DNA from: Candidatus Omnitrophota bacterium
Lineage (GTDB): Bacteria > Omnitrophota > Gorgyraeia > Zapsychrales > Fredricksoniimonadaceae
Assembly: GCA_002753745.1 (NCBI GenBank)
Contig: PEAR01000008.1
Coordinates: forward strand, 1-36,373
Length of the DNA: 36,373 nt
Direction: 5' to 3'
Under the pieces are notes generated by a model. The model saw only the letters and a list, made by a program, of their open reading frames with translations, was not told the DNA's origin and searched no databases. Within the stretch, counting starts at the first letter, position 1, and each line of letters opens with the position of its first letter. Positions 7,308-15,512 of the stretch are shown here, piece by piece. The translations under genes were made by a program, and so were the position numbers.

Positions 7308-9059
7308 TTACGCTCCGCCCTGGATCACCCGCAGCAATTCCCGGGCCGTTTCTTCAGGGCCTTTATGCTCCCAGCCGGCAAGCCCTAAACGGCTGCGCAT
7401 CTGACCAACAAAAATGTCCTTGTTAAAGAACGCCTCAAAATATCTCTTGGCCAGCGGTTCGTGCAGCTCCTTAAACTGGGCCGGACCGAAAACATTGGCG
7501 TAGTAAGAATGCACCAACCCGGTAGACGTCGTGGTGCCTTTACTCATCGCCGTACCCTCGCGGAATACCGACATGGCCTGATCCGGACTCTTGAACCGCT
7601 CGATGATCGGATGATCATCATCGATCCGGTCATAATTGTTGGCATAAAGCACAAAATCGATCTTGTGCCCTTTGATCACATTATCAAAGGTTGTAACCGG
7701 AATAATGATACGGGCATTAACCTGATTGGCGCTCATGATAATCGCGCGGTCCATCTGGCCCAGCGCATAACCAGGCTGAAGATCGTCCAAACGCAGGAAA
7801 GCCCCGATCTCGGTGCCGTACCCCAGCACATCGCCGTTGTACCCCAAATTAATAGAACCCATATCATCCGCGATAATGATCAGGTCCTGGATCACATTCT
7901 CACCCACAGCACGAAGAGCCTCCAGCGTCTCGGATTTCCCGGCCCCGGTATCGCCGATAAACAGAATGTTACGATCAATATCACCTTTCAGAATAATTCG
8001 CACCATCGCGCCGTGGAACGGCAGACGGCCGCGTTTCATCATGATGACATTGTGCAGGGTAAGCACCATCTTTTTAACATACCCGAAATACCCGAATTCA
8101 GGCTTCAGCGGAATAGCTCCAACGAGAATATCATTTTTCTGGTCATCAAAGAACACCTGACCATGATTAAACCGCGTCAGGGCCGCATCGGGAACGCCGT
8201 AAGCGTAGACCGCATCCGGCCGGCGCTTGAGATCCTCGTCGCTGGCCATCTCGAAAAGATTACACAGCGAATGCCCCAGCTCCGTGAACGCATTATGGAA
8301 ATAGATCAAAATAACCAGTTCACCGACTTTGGCCGGATAACACAACCAATCCTGCGCATTAAAGGAAACCCCTTTGATCGGGCTTTCCCATACCGGCTCG
8401 ATTCGGCCGGTACGCTTGTTCATCGGCGGCTGCAGGATCAGCGGCGGATACAGCAGGATCTGGCGGATCATCGGGACCTTGTTCAGCTCAGCATATTCCG
8501 CCGGTAACGGCACTCCGAACTTAACCGCGATCGTGGAAACCTCACCGCCCGCAGCTACCTGACGGTAAATATGCGGATGCTGACCGGTCACATTTTCCTG
8601 GATATCGCGATACATGCCTCGGATCAAGTTGGTCAAATACCCGATCGTCACGTTGAACGTGCGGTAGGGCTTTTTGTCATGATCCAGATTCGGCTTCTGA
8701 TCTGTAATAATAAAACGATCGAAACTGCGCCAAAAGTTGTAAAGGTATTCGATCAGATCATTCAACAGCAGCGGATTTCTCAACAATACTTCGGCTCCGG
8801 CTGAAGCACAGCGCGCCTGGGCCGCCGGCATTTTGACCAGATACTTCAGCGTCTCAATAAAAATATCGATCTCCGCCGGCCCCACGTCCCGCTTGCCGAA
8901 CACATCCAGCAAAATCGAGTTGCGTTTCACCAGCTTTTTTAATCCCGCGGTCGCCACGCCCTTGAACAGGTCGCTGTCGAGCACCTCGATCTCCGTCGCG
9001 CAGATATTCTCCTGGATCTGCAGGATTATTTTGTTTTCGATCATTTGATAGGACGCCAT
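7308..9059 (-). CDS. HPr kinase/PEP carboxykinase-superfamily P-loop protein
   Basis: A 583-residue protein whose C-terminal half has a P-loop GDTGAGKSE (369-377) followed about 20 residues later by IIIADDM (Asp398-399). This pairing is typical of the HPr kinase/phosphorylase and PEP carboxykinase superfamily. Upstream, PFHGAMV stands where HPr kinase has its active-site His, and further on TTTSTGLVHSYYANVFGPAQF resembles PEPCK-like C-termini. The first 330 residues match nothing I can name. I cannot tell protein kinase from metabolite kinase. It follows the Cys-cluster gene after 2 bases, so the pair is one transcript. Confidence 0.65.
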   Translation of the reverse strand: MASYQMIENKIILQIQENICATEIEVLDSDLFKGVATAGLKKLVKRNSILLDVFGKRDVGPAEIDIFIETLKYLVKMPAAQARCASAGAEVLLRNPLLLNDLIEYLYNFWRSFDRFIITDQKPNLDHDKKPYRTFNVTIGYLTNLIRGMYRDIQENVTGQHPHIYRQVAAGGEVSTIAVKFGVPLPAEYAELNKVPMIRQILLYPPLILQPPMNKRTGRIEPVWESPIKGVSFNAQDWLCYPAKVGELVILIYFHNAFTELGHSLCNLFEMASDEDLKRRPDAVYAYGVPDAALTRFNHGQVFFDDQKNDILVGAIPLKPEFGYFGYVKKMVLTLHNVIMMKRGRLPFHGAMVRIILKGDIDRNILFIGDTGAGKSETLEALRAVGENVIQDLIIIADDMGSINLGYNGDVLGYGTEIGAFLRLDDLQPGYALGQMDRAIIMSANQVNARIIIPVTTFDNVIKGHKIDFVLYANNYDRIDDDHPIIERFKSPDQAMSVFREGTAMSKGTTTSTGLVHSYYANVFGPAQFKELHEPLAKRYFEAFFNKDIFVGQMRSRLGLAGWEHKGPEETARELLRVIQGGA

Positions 9060-9061
9060 AC

Positions 9062-9703
9062 TTAACCTCTTCTCATGGTGTTGAATTTCTGATACACATA
9101 GACCCGCTCAACCGCTTTCTTGAACGCCTGGTTGACCGGCAAACTATCCCGCGTCATGTCGGGGTCAATCCCGGCAACACGCATAACAAAATCCATCATC
9201 AGCGGCGGATGCAGCCGGCCCTTTCCGACTTTATCCAGGACCTGCTCGACCTCCTGAGGCCAGACCTTCTTTAAAACCTTGCACGTTACCAGCCGCAGAT
9301 GCTCATGTTTATCTTTGCTGCCGGCGTACCCGAATAACCGGCATACGAGCGGTCGGAACACATAACTCCGGCAGCAGCCGCGGCTGTTATCCGAACTGTA
9401 AAAAACACAACGGCCTTCAAAATTCATTTCTCTGGCACGATCGTACCACTCATCCGCTTTCCCCAAACGAACAAGATCCCACGCCAGCGGCAGCATCTCC
9501 AGTTCCGTTGCCTCAACATTCGAGCTGAAACAACATTCGCCGCACTGATCCGGACAAGCTAACCCGCAAGAAACTTTAAAACGGACCGCTTCCTTGTCCA
9601 GAGCACGATAAACAGCCATTACCCGACGGATCTTGTCTTTCAGTGACCCCGCCCCGCCAGGCTGAAAGAACTTCCCGAGAAACCCCTGGACGATCCTCAA
9701 CAT
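9062..9703 (-). CDS. YkgJ-type cysteine-cluster protein
   Basis: A 213-residue protein with the spaced Cys pattern of the YkgJ/zinc- or iron-chelating family: CGLACPDQCGECCFSS near residue 48, then RCVFYSSDNSRGCCRSYVFRPLVCRLFGY. These proteins bind a metal, possibly an Fe-S cluster, and their reaction is unknown. It is transcribed directly ahead of the P-loop kinase-like gene with a 2-base gap. This suggests that the metal protein modifies, senses for or is modified by that partner. The C-terminal 90 residues are helical and basic. Length is somewhat above the family core. Confidence 0.75.
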   Translation of the reverse strand: MLRIVQGFLGKFFQPGGAGSLKDKIRRVMAVYRALDKEAVRFKVSCGLACPDQCGECCFSSNVEATELEMLPLAWDLVRLGKADEWYDRAREMNFEGRCVFYSSDNSRGCCRSYVFRPLVCRLFGYAGSKDKHEHLRLVTCKVLKKVWPQEVEQVLDKVGKGRLHPPLMMDFVMRVAGIDPDMTRDSLPVNQAFKKAVERVYVYQKFNTMRRG

Positions 9704-9786
9704 AAACCAAAGCCTCCAGGCTCATAAAAAATCGTAGATATAATATCAATTTAACATCACGGCGCAAGGAAATTTTACCGGCTGCC

Positions 9787-11574
9787 TCAGGGCCTCTGCT
9801 TTGCAGCAGCATTTTGCGCAATGATCCCCATATCCCGTTCGTACTCATACGGTGAAAGACGCCGGGCCTCCCGAGCATACGTTACCGCCTGACCCTGTTC
9901 ACCTAACGCGAGATAAACACGGCTGAGCATAAAATACGGCGCATACTGCCCTGGCTCCCGACGCAGAGCCTCAAGGTAATTCTCCTCTGCCAGCCGCAAA
10001 TGCTGCACTTTCCTGCTGTGGCGATAAACAGCGATCGCCGCTTCTCCCGTCGACAATGGATACGATGCTGACCAGCGGTCGATCAATGACCCCTGAACAA
10101 AAGCCCGCCCCGCCGCATCAATGTTACCCGCCCGATAGGCCATCATCCCCGCATGATAAAATAAAAGACCGCAGCAAAGCAACCCCGCCAGCGCCAACGC
10201 CCCGCCGCACAGGAGAATAGCCATAATAGAAGGAACAGGACGGACCGCGGGACTCTTAGCACCAGAAACCACTGGCTGACACAACGCAGCGAAAACACCC
10301 AGCATCGCCCAGCCATGAACAGCAATGTTAGGCTTGACCAGCGTGAAACTGAATAAATTATCGATAACGAACACCGCCAGTCCCCACACCACAGCCAGGA
10401 CGATGAGCGAAGCATCGCCTTCTTTAAAACGCTCGAGCATTCTTCGCGCTGCCGTAAACAAAATTCCGACAAAGCATAAAATACCGGCAAACCCAAGAAA
10501 TCCGCATTCCACCCACCATTGCAGATATGAATTATGCGCGAAGTTGGTGATCCCGCTCGCCGACGTTACTAACGGCCGGGCCGCAACACCAAAAGTGCCA
10601 TACCCATACCCCTCCAAAGGATGAAGCACCAGCAGCTGCCAGGCCTGGCTGTAATAAGCCATCCGCGGTGATAATGACGACGCAAAATCCTTACGCAGCA
10701 CGACAATCACAAAAAGCGCGATAAACGCTCCGGCCAGTAAAAAAGCCAGCACCTTAAGCCGGGCATCCATTTTAGGCAAAAACCGGCTCATCAGGACCGG
10801 CAGCATCAACACAGTCGCCAGCAGAAAACTTAACCAGCCCAAAAAAGAGAATGTCACCAGCAAACACCCGACCAGCACCACAATGGTCCCGGCCAGCAAC
10901 ACCCGCTGCCAAATCTTCCTGACGAGAAGAACTGACAACAGGGCAAACGGCAGGATCAGGGTCAAATAACCGGCCAGCGAATTCGGCCACCCCAAAAATG
11001 ACGTTACCCGACGGCTCAGAATAATATAATATAGACTGTTGTTATATTGGGCGATACTGGCATCCCCCGGCTGCGCCTGTCGGGCGGATAAAACAAAGAA
11101 CTCTTTAATACCAAAGATCGAAGAAACCAACGCACACCCGAGAATAAAATATAAAAACCATTTTATCTTCCGGAGATCCGTCAGCGAATTCGCCAGAACA
11201 TAGAACATCGCCAGGCTTCCCACCAGGGGAAGCCAGACACGAATGCTTAAGGAGAAATCCAGCGTATACAACAACGACAAGCTTGAAGCGGCTAACATCA
11301 GTCCCAAAGGCCACTCAAAACCCGTTGGCGCCAGCCTAACTCGCCCGGCCAGGGCAAAGCAGGCAAAAGCCGCTCCGCCTCCCAGCTGCAGTGCCGCTAC
11401 GATAAGATTGCTCAAATCCTCTTTTACCAGCGTATCCGCACCAGGAAGAAATTTCCAGATCACCAGCCGAAGCAGAACCACGACCGCCGCGCCGACCGCA
11501 AAGCCCATGCTCACATCAGCACAATGCGGTTTATGTGATCCCCCATGAAATGCAGACGGTTGTTTGTTTGACAT
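9787..11574 (-). CDS. O-antigen ligase/polymerase family protein with TPR tail
   Basis: A 595-residue inner-membrane protein with 12 or so helices across residues 20-480. The large periplasmic loop contains SPRMAYYSQAWQLLVLHPLEGYGYGTFG and NFAHNSYLQWWVECGFLGF, the signature of Wzy/WaaL-type glycan ligases and polymerases. The last 110 residues form TPR-like helices (LRLAEENYLEALRREP, APYFMLSRVYLALGEQGQAV), as in several O-linked glycan transferases. It probably transfers or polymerises a surface polysaccharide. It is alone on the transcript, and the rest of the pathway is not in the window. Its start codon lies inside the promoter of the divergent gene at 11608. Confidence 0.85.
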   Translation of the reverse strand: MSNKQPSAFHGGSHKPHCADVSMGFAVGAAVVVLLRLVIWKFLPGADTLVKEDLSNLIVAALQLGGGAAFACFALAGRVRLAPTGFEWPLGLMLAASSLSLLYTLDFSLSIRVWLPLVGSLAMFYVLANSLTDLRKIKWFLYFILGCALVSSIFGIKEFFVLSARQAQPGDASIAQYNNSLYYIILSRRVTSFLGWPNSLAGYLTLILPFALLSVLLVRKIWQRVLLAGTIVVLVGCLLVTFSFLGWLSFLLATVLMLPVLMSRFLPKMDARLKVLAFLLAGAFIALFVIVVLRKDFASSLSPRMAYYSQAWQLLVLHPLEGYGYGTFGVAARPLVTSASGITNFAHNSYLQWWVECGFLGFAGILCFVGILFTAARRMLERFKEGDASLIVLAVVWGLAVFVIDNLFSFTLVKPNIAVHGWAMLGVFAALCQPVVSGAKSPAVRPVPSIMAILLCGGALALAGLLCCGLLFYHAGMMAYRAGNIDAAGRAFVQGSLIDRWSASYPLSTGEAAIAVYRHSRKVQHLRLAEENYLEALRREPGQYAPYFMLSRVYLALGEQGQAVTYAREARRLSPYEYERDMGIIAQNAAAKQRP

Positions 11575-11595
11575 GTTAATATCTCAGGCTAGAAT
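11568..11595 (+). promoter_or_regulatory. Promoter for a probably leaderless message
   Basis: TTGACA (11568-11573), a 16-base spacer and TAGAAT (11590-11595) predict transcription starting near 11602, only about six bases before the ATG at 11608. There is no Shine-Dalgarno sequence. The -35 box overlaps the start codon of the divergent ligase gene. Confidence 0.55.
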
Positions 11596-11607
11596 ACCAT
11601 TAACGCT

Positions 11608-12216
11608 ATGATCAATGCCGACCTTATCAACCCACGCTCACTGTCAGAAACCGTCCGTAACGACACGGTCACCGAACTATGGATGCGTTATGTCTGTCTT
11701 TCGCCCCACATTCGCCGGATTATTTCCAAAAACTCTTCGCAAACACCGGCCATATACGCCCGTTATGCCCGTTATACCGTTCTATCCCTTATCGCACTAT
11801 GCGCCGCCCTTGCCTACGCGATAACGGTCTTTATTTACCACGCCCTGCCCGCTGTCACCGGCATCATTATTTCTTTTGGATTTCTTTTCTGGAGCGAATA
11901 CCGGGGAAAAGAGTGTCTGGCCGCGATCACCCGGGAACTGGTTACCACTCTTTATGCCGATGAACCGCCCAAAGGTACGCTTATTCAGTTTGGCGAAGAC
12001 CTGGCCCGAAAATATCAGGTCACGTCCTTTATTGATTTCCACACCCGGCTTGACACGTTCATGAAACGCTTCTTCATCGGGCTTTACCTGATCTCGGTGC
12101 TTATTTACATCAACACCAACTGGACCGTCCTCTTCAGCCTGTTAGCGGCTTTCTTCATCTGGCCGCTCTTTTTAAAACCGGTCCGGACCACAAAAGCCCT
12201 ACTTCATCTTGCCTGA
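11608..12216 (+). CDS. Membrane protein of unknown function
   Basis: A 202-residue protein with a hydrophilic N-terminus of about 52 residues, two membrane helices (residues 53-95), a polar middle (YRGKECLAAITRELVTTLYADEPPKGTLIQFGEDLA) and two more helices at 150-190. I do not recognise the family. It is the only plus-strand gene between 1358 and 21279 and runs convergently into the radical SAM gene at 12238. The start lacks a ribosome-binding site, but a good promoter places the transcript start almost at the ATG. A start further in is possible but no better supported. Confidence 0.65.
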   Translation: MINADLINPRSLSETVRNDTVTELWMRYVCLSPHIRRIISKNSSQTPAIYARYARYTVLSLIALCAALAYAITVFIYHALPAVTGIIISFGFLFWSEYRGKECLAAITRELVTTLYADEPPKGTLIQFGEDLARKYQVTSFIDFHTRLDTFMKRFFIGLYLISVLIYINTNWTVLFSLLAAFFIWPLFLKPVRTTKALLHLA

Positions 12217-12237
12217 CGCGCCGACCGCCGGATAAAC

Positions 12238-14172
12238 CTAACGGATTGAACTCCAGCACCCGAACAGAAATAACAGCAAAACGAAGAACCCAAACCTGGA
12301 CGTCGTCATAAAAAACAAAGAGAAAATAAGCGTAAAGCAGTTCTTTAATAAAAAGGGATCTTTCAAAACAGGATGAGAACACACCAGTTTGTGCCCGCTG
12401 CAATTATTCCAGTTAAGATTAACGAACCGGTCCTGTTTAACGATATCATCATAATAAGCTGATCCGGGGATCGGCGACATGTAGGCCAGTGCCGAAACAT
12501 GCGGGGACAGCTGATGAGAAAACCACCACAGATCCCACAGATTGCGCCATCCATCGGTCGGAAAACCGAACATGAACTGCGCTTTGATCCTTATCCCGGC
12601 TTTTCTCAATTTGCGCGACAGCGACAGATAATCATTTAACAGCGCAAATTTACCCTTCAGTTTCTCCTTCGTTCCGACGGCGATCTCATAACCGATCATC
12701 AATTCGACACAGCCGCTCTCCTTGAGCAATGCCACCAGGTCATCGTCCTGCGCCACATCGATACTGGCGCAGCCGGACCATCGCACCTTAAGCGGAATCA
12801 TGCGCCGTAAAAGCTCTTTGGTATAGGCCGGCTCCATAAAAATATTCGAATCAAAGAACAACACGCTCTTGGAATAACTGGCGATCCGGTTTAACAAGGC
12901 GATCATATCTTCCAGCGGACGCGGCGCTGTATTAAGGATGGATGAATGTGTACAAAAATAACAGCGGAATTTACAGCCGCGCGTCACCATGAGTGTGTCC
13001 GCTACTACCGACGGCGGTGCTTGAAGCAGCTCCTGATGGAGCCGGCCCAGATCCGCTTCAGAACAACTCCCCTGGAACACCCCGGACAATGTACCCTTTT
13101 CGTAATCCCCAACAATCTTTTCCCACACCCCTTCAGCAGGACCGATCACAACAGCATCGCAGAACTCCAGCGCTTCCTGGGGAAATAACCCAACATGCGG
13201 CCCTCCCATAACGACCGTCGATCCTGCCGCGCGAAACTTCCGGGCGATCCCGTAGGCCAGGGTCGCATTCGATGTGTAGCAGCTGATCGCCACCAAAGCT
13301 CCGGGACAGGCATACTCATCCGCCCACAAAACCCGGTTAAGCTCGATAATGCGATACCTCTTCGGTGTAAACGCCCGCAAAATAATAAAGAACATCGGGT
13401 AAGAACGTAAAACGCTGTACGCGACGGCAAAGAAATGTCCCGGCAAGACCGGATTAATCATGATCAGCGTACGCTGTGGTTCGGCGCCGTCTTCCCCGGC
13501 AGGTTTTCCCCGTGGATCTGCCCCGCGGGCCAGAACAAAAAAACAATAGTAAAGAATGAACGCCTTTATCAGCTCAACCAAAAATGCCAGGGCTCCTTTG
13601 TTAAACGAACCATCAGCCGCCGCTTCGGATGCCCTGTCAATAAAGAACCCCGCGAACGCGATCAACGTAATGATCAGGACATCCAATGGTGACACTGCGG
13701 CCGCTTTCCTACGATCCAGATAACGCAAGCTCTCCAGCACATGCCATGCGACGAACAGACTGACCGCCGGAGTCAAAACGATCCGCCATTGGTCGATCGA
13801 CAGCACATCACTTCCGGTTACCATAAAACACAAAAAGTGAACCAGCTGAGCGGCCAGAAATGATCCGACCACCAGCGGGATAAAGCGGATCCCTTTCCTG
13901 AACGAACTCAACTGCAGCACCATTTCCCGCCCTGTTGCAAAATCCGCCAGAACGGCAAAAACCCCGGCCCACACCACCGTCACAACGAGAATAAAAAAGT
14001 AATGACTTAACATCGACAAAAAGCCGATGCCGTTGATCTTGAAATCCAGGGAACCAAACACCCCAACGTGCAAAAGATAATAAGTAAGAACAACAGGAAG
14101 AATAAAACGAGTCATCAGGCCAAAGGCCTTCTTCAATGTTTGGATCTCATGCCAGGAAGAGAAATTCATCAT
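12238..14172 (-). CDS. Membrane-anchored B12-binding-type radical SAM protein
   Basis: A 644-residue protein with three parts. Residues 20-215 hold about six membrane helices (EMVLQLSSFRKGIRFIPLVV recalls Yip1-like regions, only a resemblance). Residues 235-365 are a Rossmann-like B12-binding-type domain with VVMGGPHVGLFPQEALE. Residues 390-610 are a radical SAM core with TRGCKFRCYFC (Cys400, 404, 407) and a YEIAVG strand. The usual DxHxxG cobalamin-ligand motif is not visible, so cobalamin use is uncertain. Relatives methylate or rearrange lipids and secondary metabolites. The membrane part suggests a lipid or polyisoprenoid substrate. It lies 8 bases after mnmD. Confidence 0.8.
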   Translation of the reverse strand: MMNFSSWHEIQTLKKAFGLMTRFILPVVLTYYLLHVGVFGSLDFKINGIGFLSMLSHYFFILVVTVVWAGVFAVLADFATGREMVLQLSSFRKGIRFIPLVVGSFLAAQLVHFLCFMVTGSDVLSIDQWRIVLTPAVSLFVAWHVLESLRYLDRRKAAAVSPLDVLIITLIAFAGFFIDRASEAAADGSFNKGALAFLVELIKAFILYYCFFVLARGADPRGKPAGEDGAEPQRTLIMINPVLPGHFFAVAYSVLRSYPMFFIILRAFTPKRYRIIELNRVLWADEYACPGALVAISCYTSNATLAYGIARKFRAAGSTVVMGGPHVGLFPQEALEFCDAVVIGPAEGVWEKIVGDYEKGTLSGVFQGSCSEADLGRLHQELLQAPPSVVADTLMVTRGCKFRCYFCTHSSILNTAPRPLEDMIALLNRIASYSKSVLFFDSNIFMEPAYTKELLRRMIPLKVRWSGCASIDVAQDDDLVALLKESGCVELMIGYEIAVGTKEKLKGKFALLNDYLSLSRKLRKAGIRIKAQFMFGFPTDGWRNLWDLWWFSHQLSPHVSALAYMSPIPGSAYYDDIVKQDRFVNLNWNNCSGHKLVCSHPVLKDPFLLKNCFTLIFSLFFMTTSRFGFFVLLLFLFGCWSSIR

Positions 14173-14180
14173 AACCTATT

Positions 14181-14939
14181 CTACTCTTTCTTGAAATGAC
14201 CGGTCAAAACATTCTTCTTTTCACCATGACCGGAAACGCGCTGAACCTCAAACCCCCGGGCCGATAATCCCCGACGGACAAAGCCAGCCACCGTAAAGGT
14301 TGACAGAGTTGTTCCCGGCCGGCTCAGTCGCGCCATCCCCTCAAAAACGCCATCTGACCACATCCGGGGATTCTTCGAAGGGGCAAAACCATCCAGGAAC
14401 CAGGCATCCGCTCCGTTCGGTGCAAGTTTTTGCTCGCTGATCGCTCTTAAAGCCCTGAGCACATCATCAAAAACGATCGTCAGGCGGACACGCCCTTCAC
14501 TTAACAAATATACCCCCATATCAGGCACGGGTTTGTAGACCGCCGCCAATTCTTCCTTATGCGGGGACAAACAGGGCCACAAATCCAGAGCGCGCGCGAT
14601 CTGTTCAGCTGAAAGAGGATACAGCTCAAGTGAAACAAAATTCAGCGACCAGGAACGCGGTGCGCATTCCTCCCACAATTGCCAGGCGCAACAAAAATCC
14701 AATCCGGTGCCAAATCCGGTTTCAATAATAGTAAAGGTTCCCGTAACAAGAGAATCTAACGCCGAAAACCGCTCCCTCAGCCGGTTGCCATGGCAAGCCA
14801 CATACAAAGCTTCTTCATAACCGCTCTCCCGACAGAAATATTTGTCGTCAAACAGGACTGAGTGGGGCATTCCGCAGTCATCCCACATAATTGCGGCCGT
14901 CAGCTGTTCACCAGATGACGGAGCATCATCATTTTTCAT
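14181..14939 (-). CDS. mnmD: tRNA 5-methylaminomethyl-2-thiouridine methyltransferase
   Basis: A 252-residue stand-alone version of the MnmC N-terminal methyltransferase domain, which adds the last methyl group in mnm5s2U at the wobble position of certain tRNAs. Landmarks are DKYFCRESGYEEALYVAC at the N-terminus, the SAM pocket IIETGFGTGLDFCCAW, and the diagnostic DAWFLDGFAPSKNPRMW followed by TLSTFTVAGFVRRGL. The FAD-dependent MnmC half is absent, as in many bacteria where MnmEG supplies the aminomethyl precursor directly. The start overlaps the preceding gene by 4 bases, so the two are coupled. Confidence 0.93.
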   Translation of the reverse strand: MKNDDAPSSGEQLTAAIMWDDCGMPHSVLFDDKYFCRESGYEEALYVACHGNRLRERFSALDSLVTGTFTIIETGFGTGLDFCCAWQLWEECAPRSWSLNFVSLELYPLSAEQIARALDLWPCLSPHKEELAAVYKPVPDMGVYLLSEGRVRLTIVFDDVLRALRAISEQKLAPNGADAWFLDGFAPSKNPRMWSDGVFEGMARLSRPGTTLSTFTVAGFVRRGLSARGFEVQRVSGHGEKKNVLTGHFKKE

Positions 14940-15304
14940 TTAACCTCGGATTTCCAATAAATAAAAATACCAATGAACAGCCCCTCGGCGATCAGTGAGG
15001 CTACGCCGAGCGGTTCAAGCCACGCGTCCGGCTCTGCCGGGATCATCGGCAACCCTACCGTACGGCTGGCAACATACCCCAAAAACGCCCCCGCCGCAAC
15101 GCCTAAGCCCAGCCACCACCCCAACCGATTTTGACGAGAAATATAAAACGCCGCGACTACAGCGCCTGCCGCGTTAGCACAGAAAAGCCAGCCTTTGTAG
15201 GCGGCCTCCTGAAAGCTGTCAGGCGCATTAATTGCGTGGATCAATCCGGTAACAAAAATCAAAGCGATCGCCGCTAATTCAAAAACACTCAATTTCTTTC
15301 CCAT
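14936..15304 (-). CDS. Small four-helix membrane protein, unknown
   Basis: A 122-residue protein with four membrane helices and short loops, beginning MGKKLSVFELAAIALIFVTG. I chose the ATG at 15304 because AAGGGGG lies 6 bases before it. A longer frame from 15328 would place this ribosome-binding site inside the gene. No family recognised. It begins the three-gene operon with mnmD and the membrane radical SAM protein, overlapping mnmD by 4 bases. This is context only and does not establish a function. Confidence 0.7.
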   Translation of the reverse strand: MGKKLSVFELAAIALIFVTGLIHAINAPDSFQEAAYKGWLFCANAAGAVVAAFYISRQNRLGWWLGLGVAAGAFLGYVASRTVGLPMIPAEPDAWLEPLGVASLIAEGLFIGIFIYWKSEVK

Positions 15305-15330
15305 GGAAGACCCCCTTATCGACAACAATG

Positions 15331-15381
15331 AAAAGAATTCCCCTTATTACGGACGCATCACATGATCCGGAATAAGGGGAA
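15331..15381 (-). terminator. Terminator of the HTH-SPFH-miniprotein operon
   Basis: TTCCCCTTATT (15338-15348) and AATAAGGGGAA (15371-15381) form an 11-bp perfect stem, with an inner GGA/TCC pair. On the minus strand it is followed by TTCTTTT. It lies just after the stop at 15400 and before the next gene at 15304. Confidence 0.75.
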
Positions 15382-15399
15382 TAAATTCAGGACAACCTT

Positions 15400-15501
15400 C
15401 TACTTCTGGTCTTTCGTTTTCTGTAGTTCCAGAACCTTAAATAACAAAAAACCGATAATGATCGCCTGCATTAAAACTGCTGTCTCAAGAAATGCTACCA
15501 T
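15400..15501 (-). CDS. 33-residue single-helix membrane miniprotein
   Basis: The ATG at 15501 is preceded by a run of seven G bases (AGGGGGGG) three bases upstream, an unusually strong ribosome-binding site. The product starts MVAFLETAVLMQAIIIGFLL, has one membrane helix and ends in a polar tail (ELQKTKDQK). It begins 11 bases after the stop of the SPFH gene and is followed by a clear terminator, so it is the last gene of that operon. Miniproteins of this shape commonly bind and regulate a larger membrane partner. The SPFH protein is the obvious candidate, by inference. Confidence 0.65.
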   Translation of the reverse strand: MVAFLETAVLMQAIIIGFLLFKVLELQKTKDQK

Positions 15502-15512
15502 ATCCCCCCCTG

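Noticed and set aside
7461-8507. 348-residue plus-strand ORF
   Set aside because: It is the complement of the P-loop kinase-like gene, is rich in His, Arg and Ile as expected for an antisense frame, and has no ribosome-binding site.
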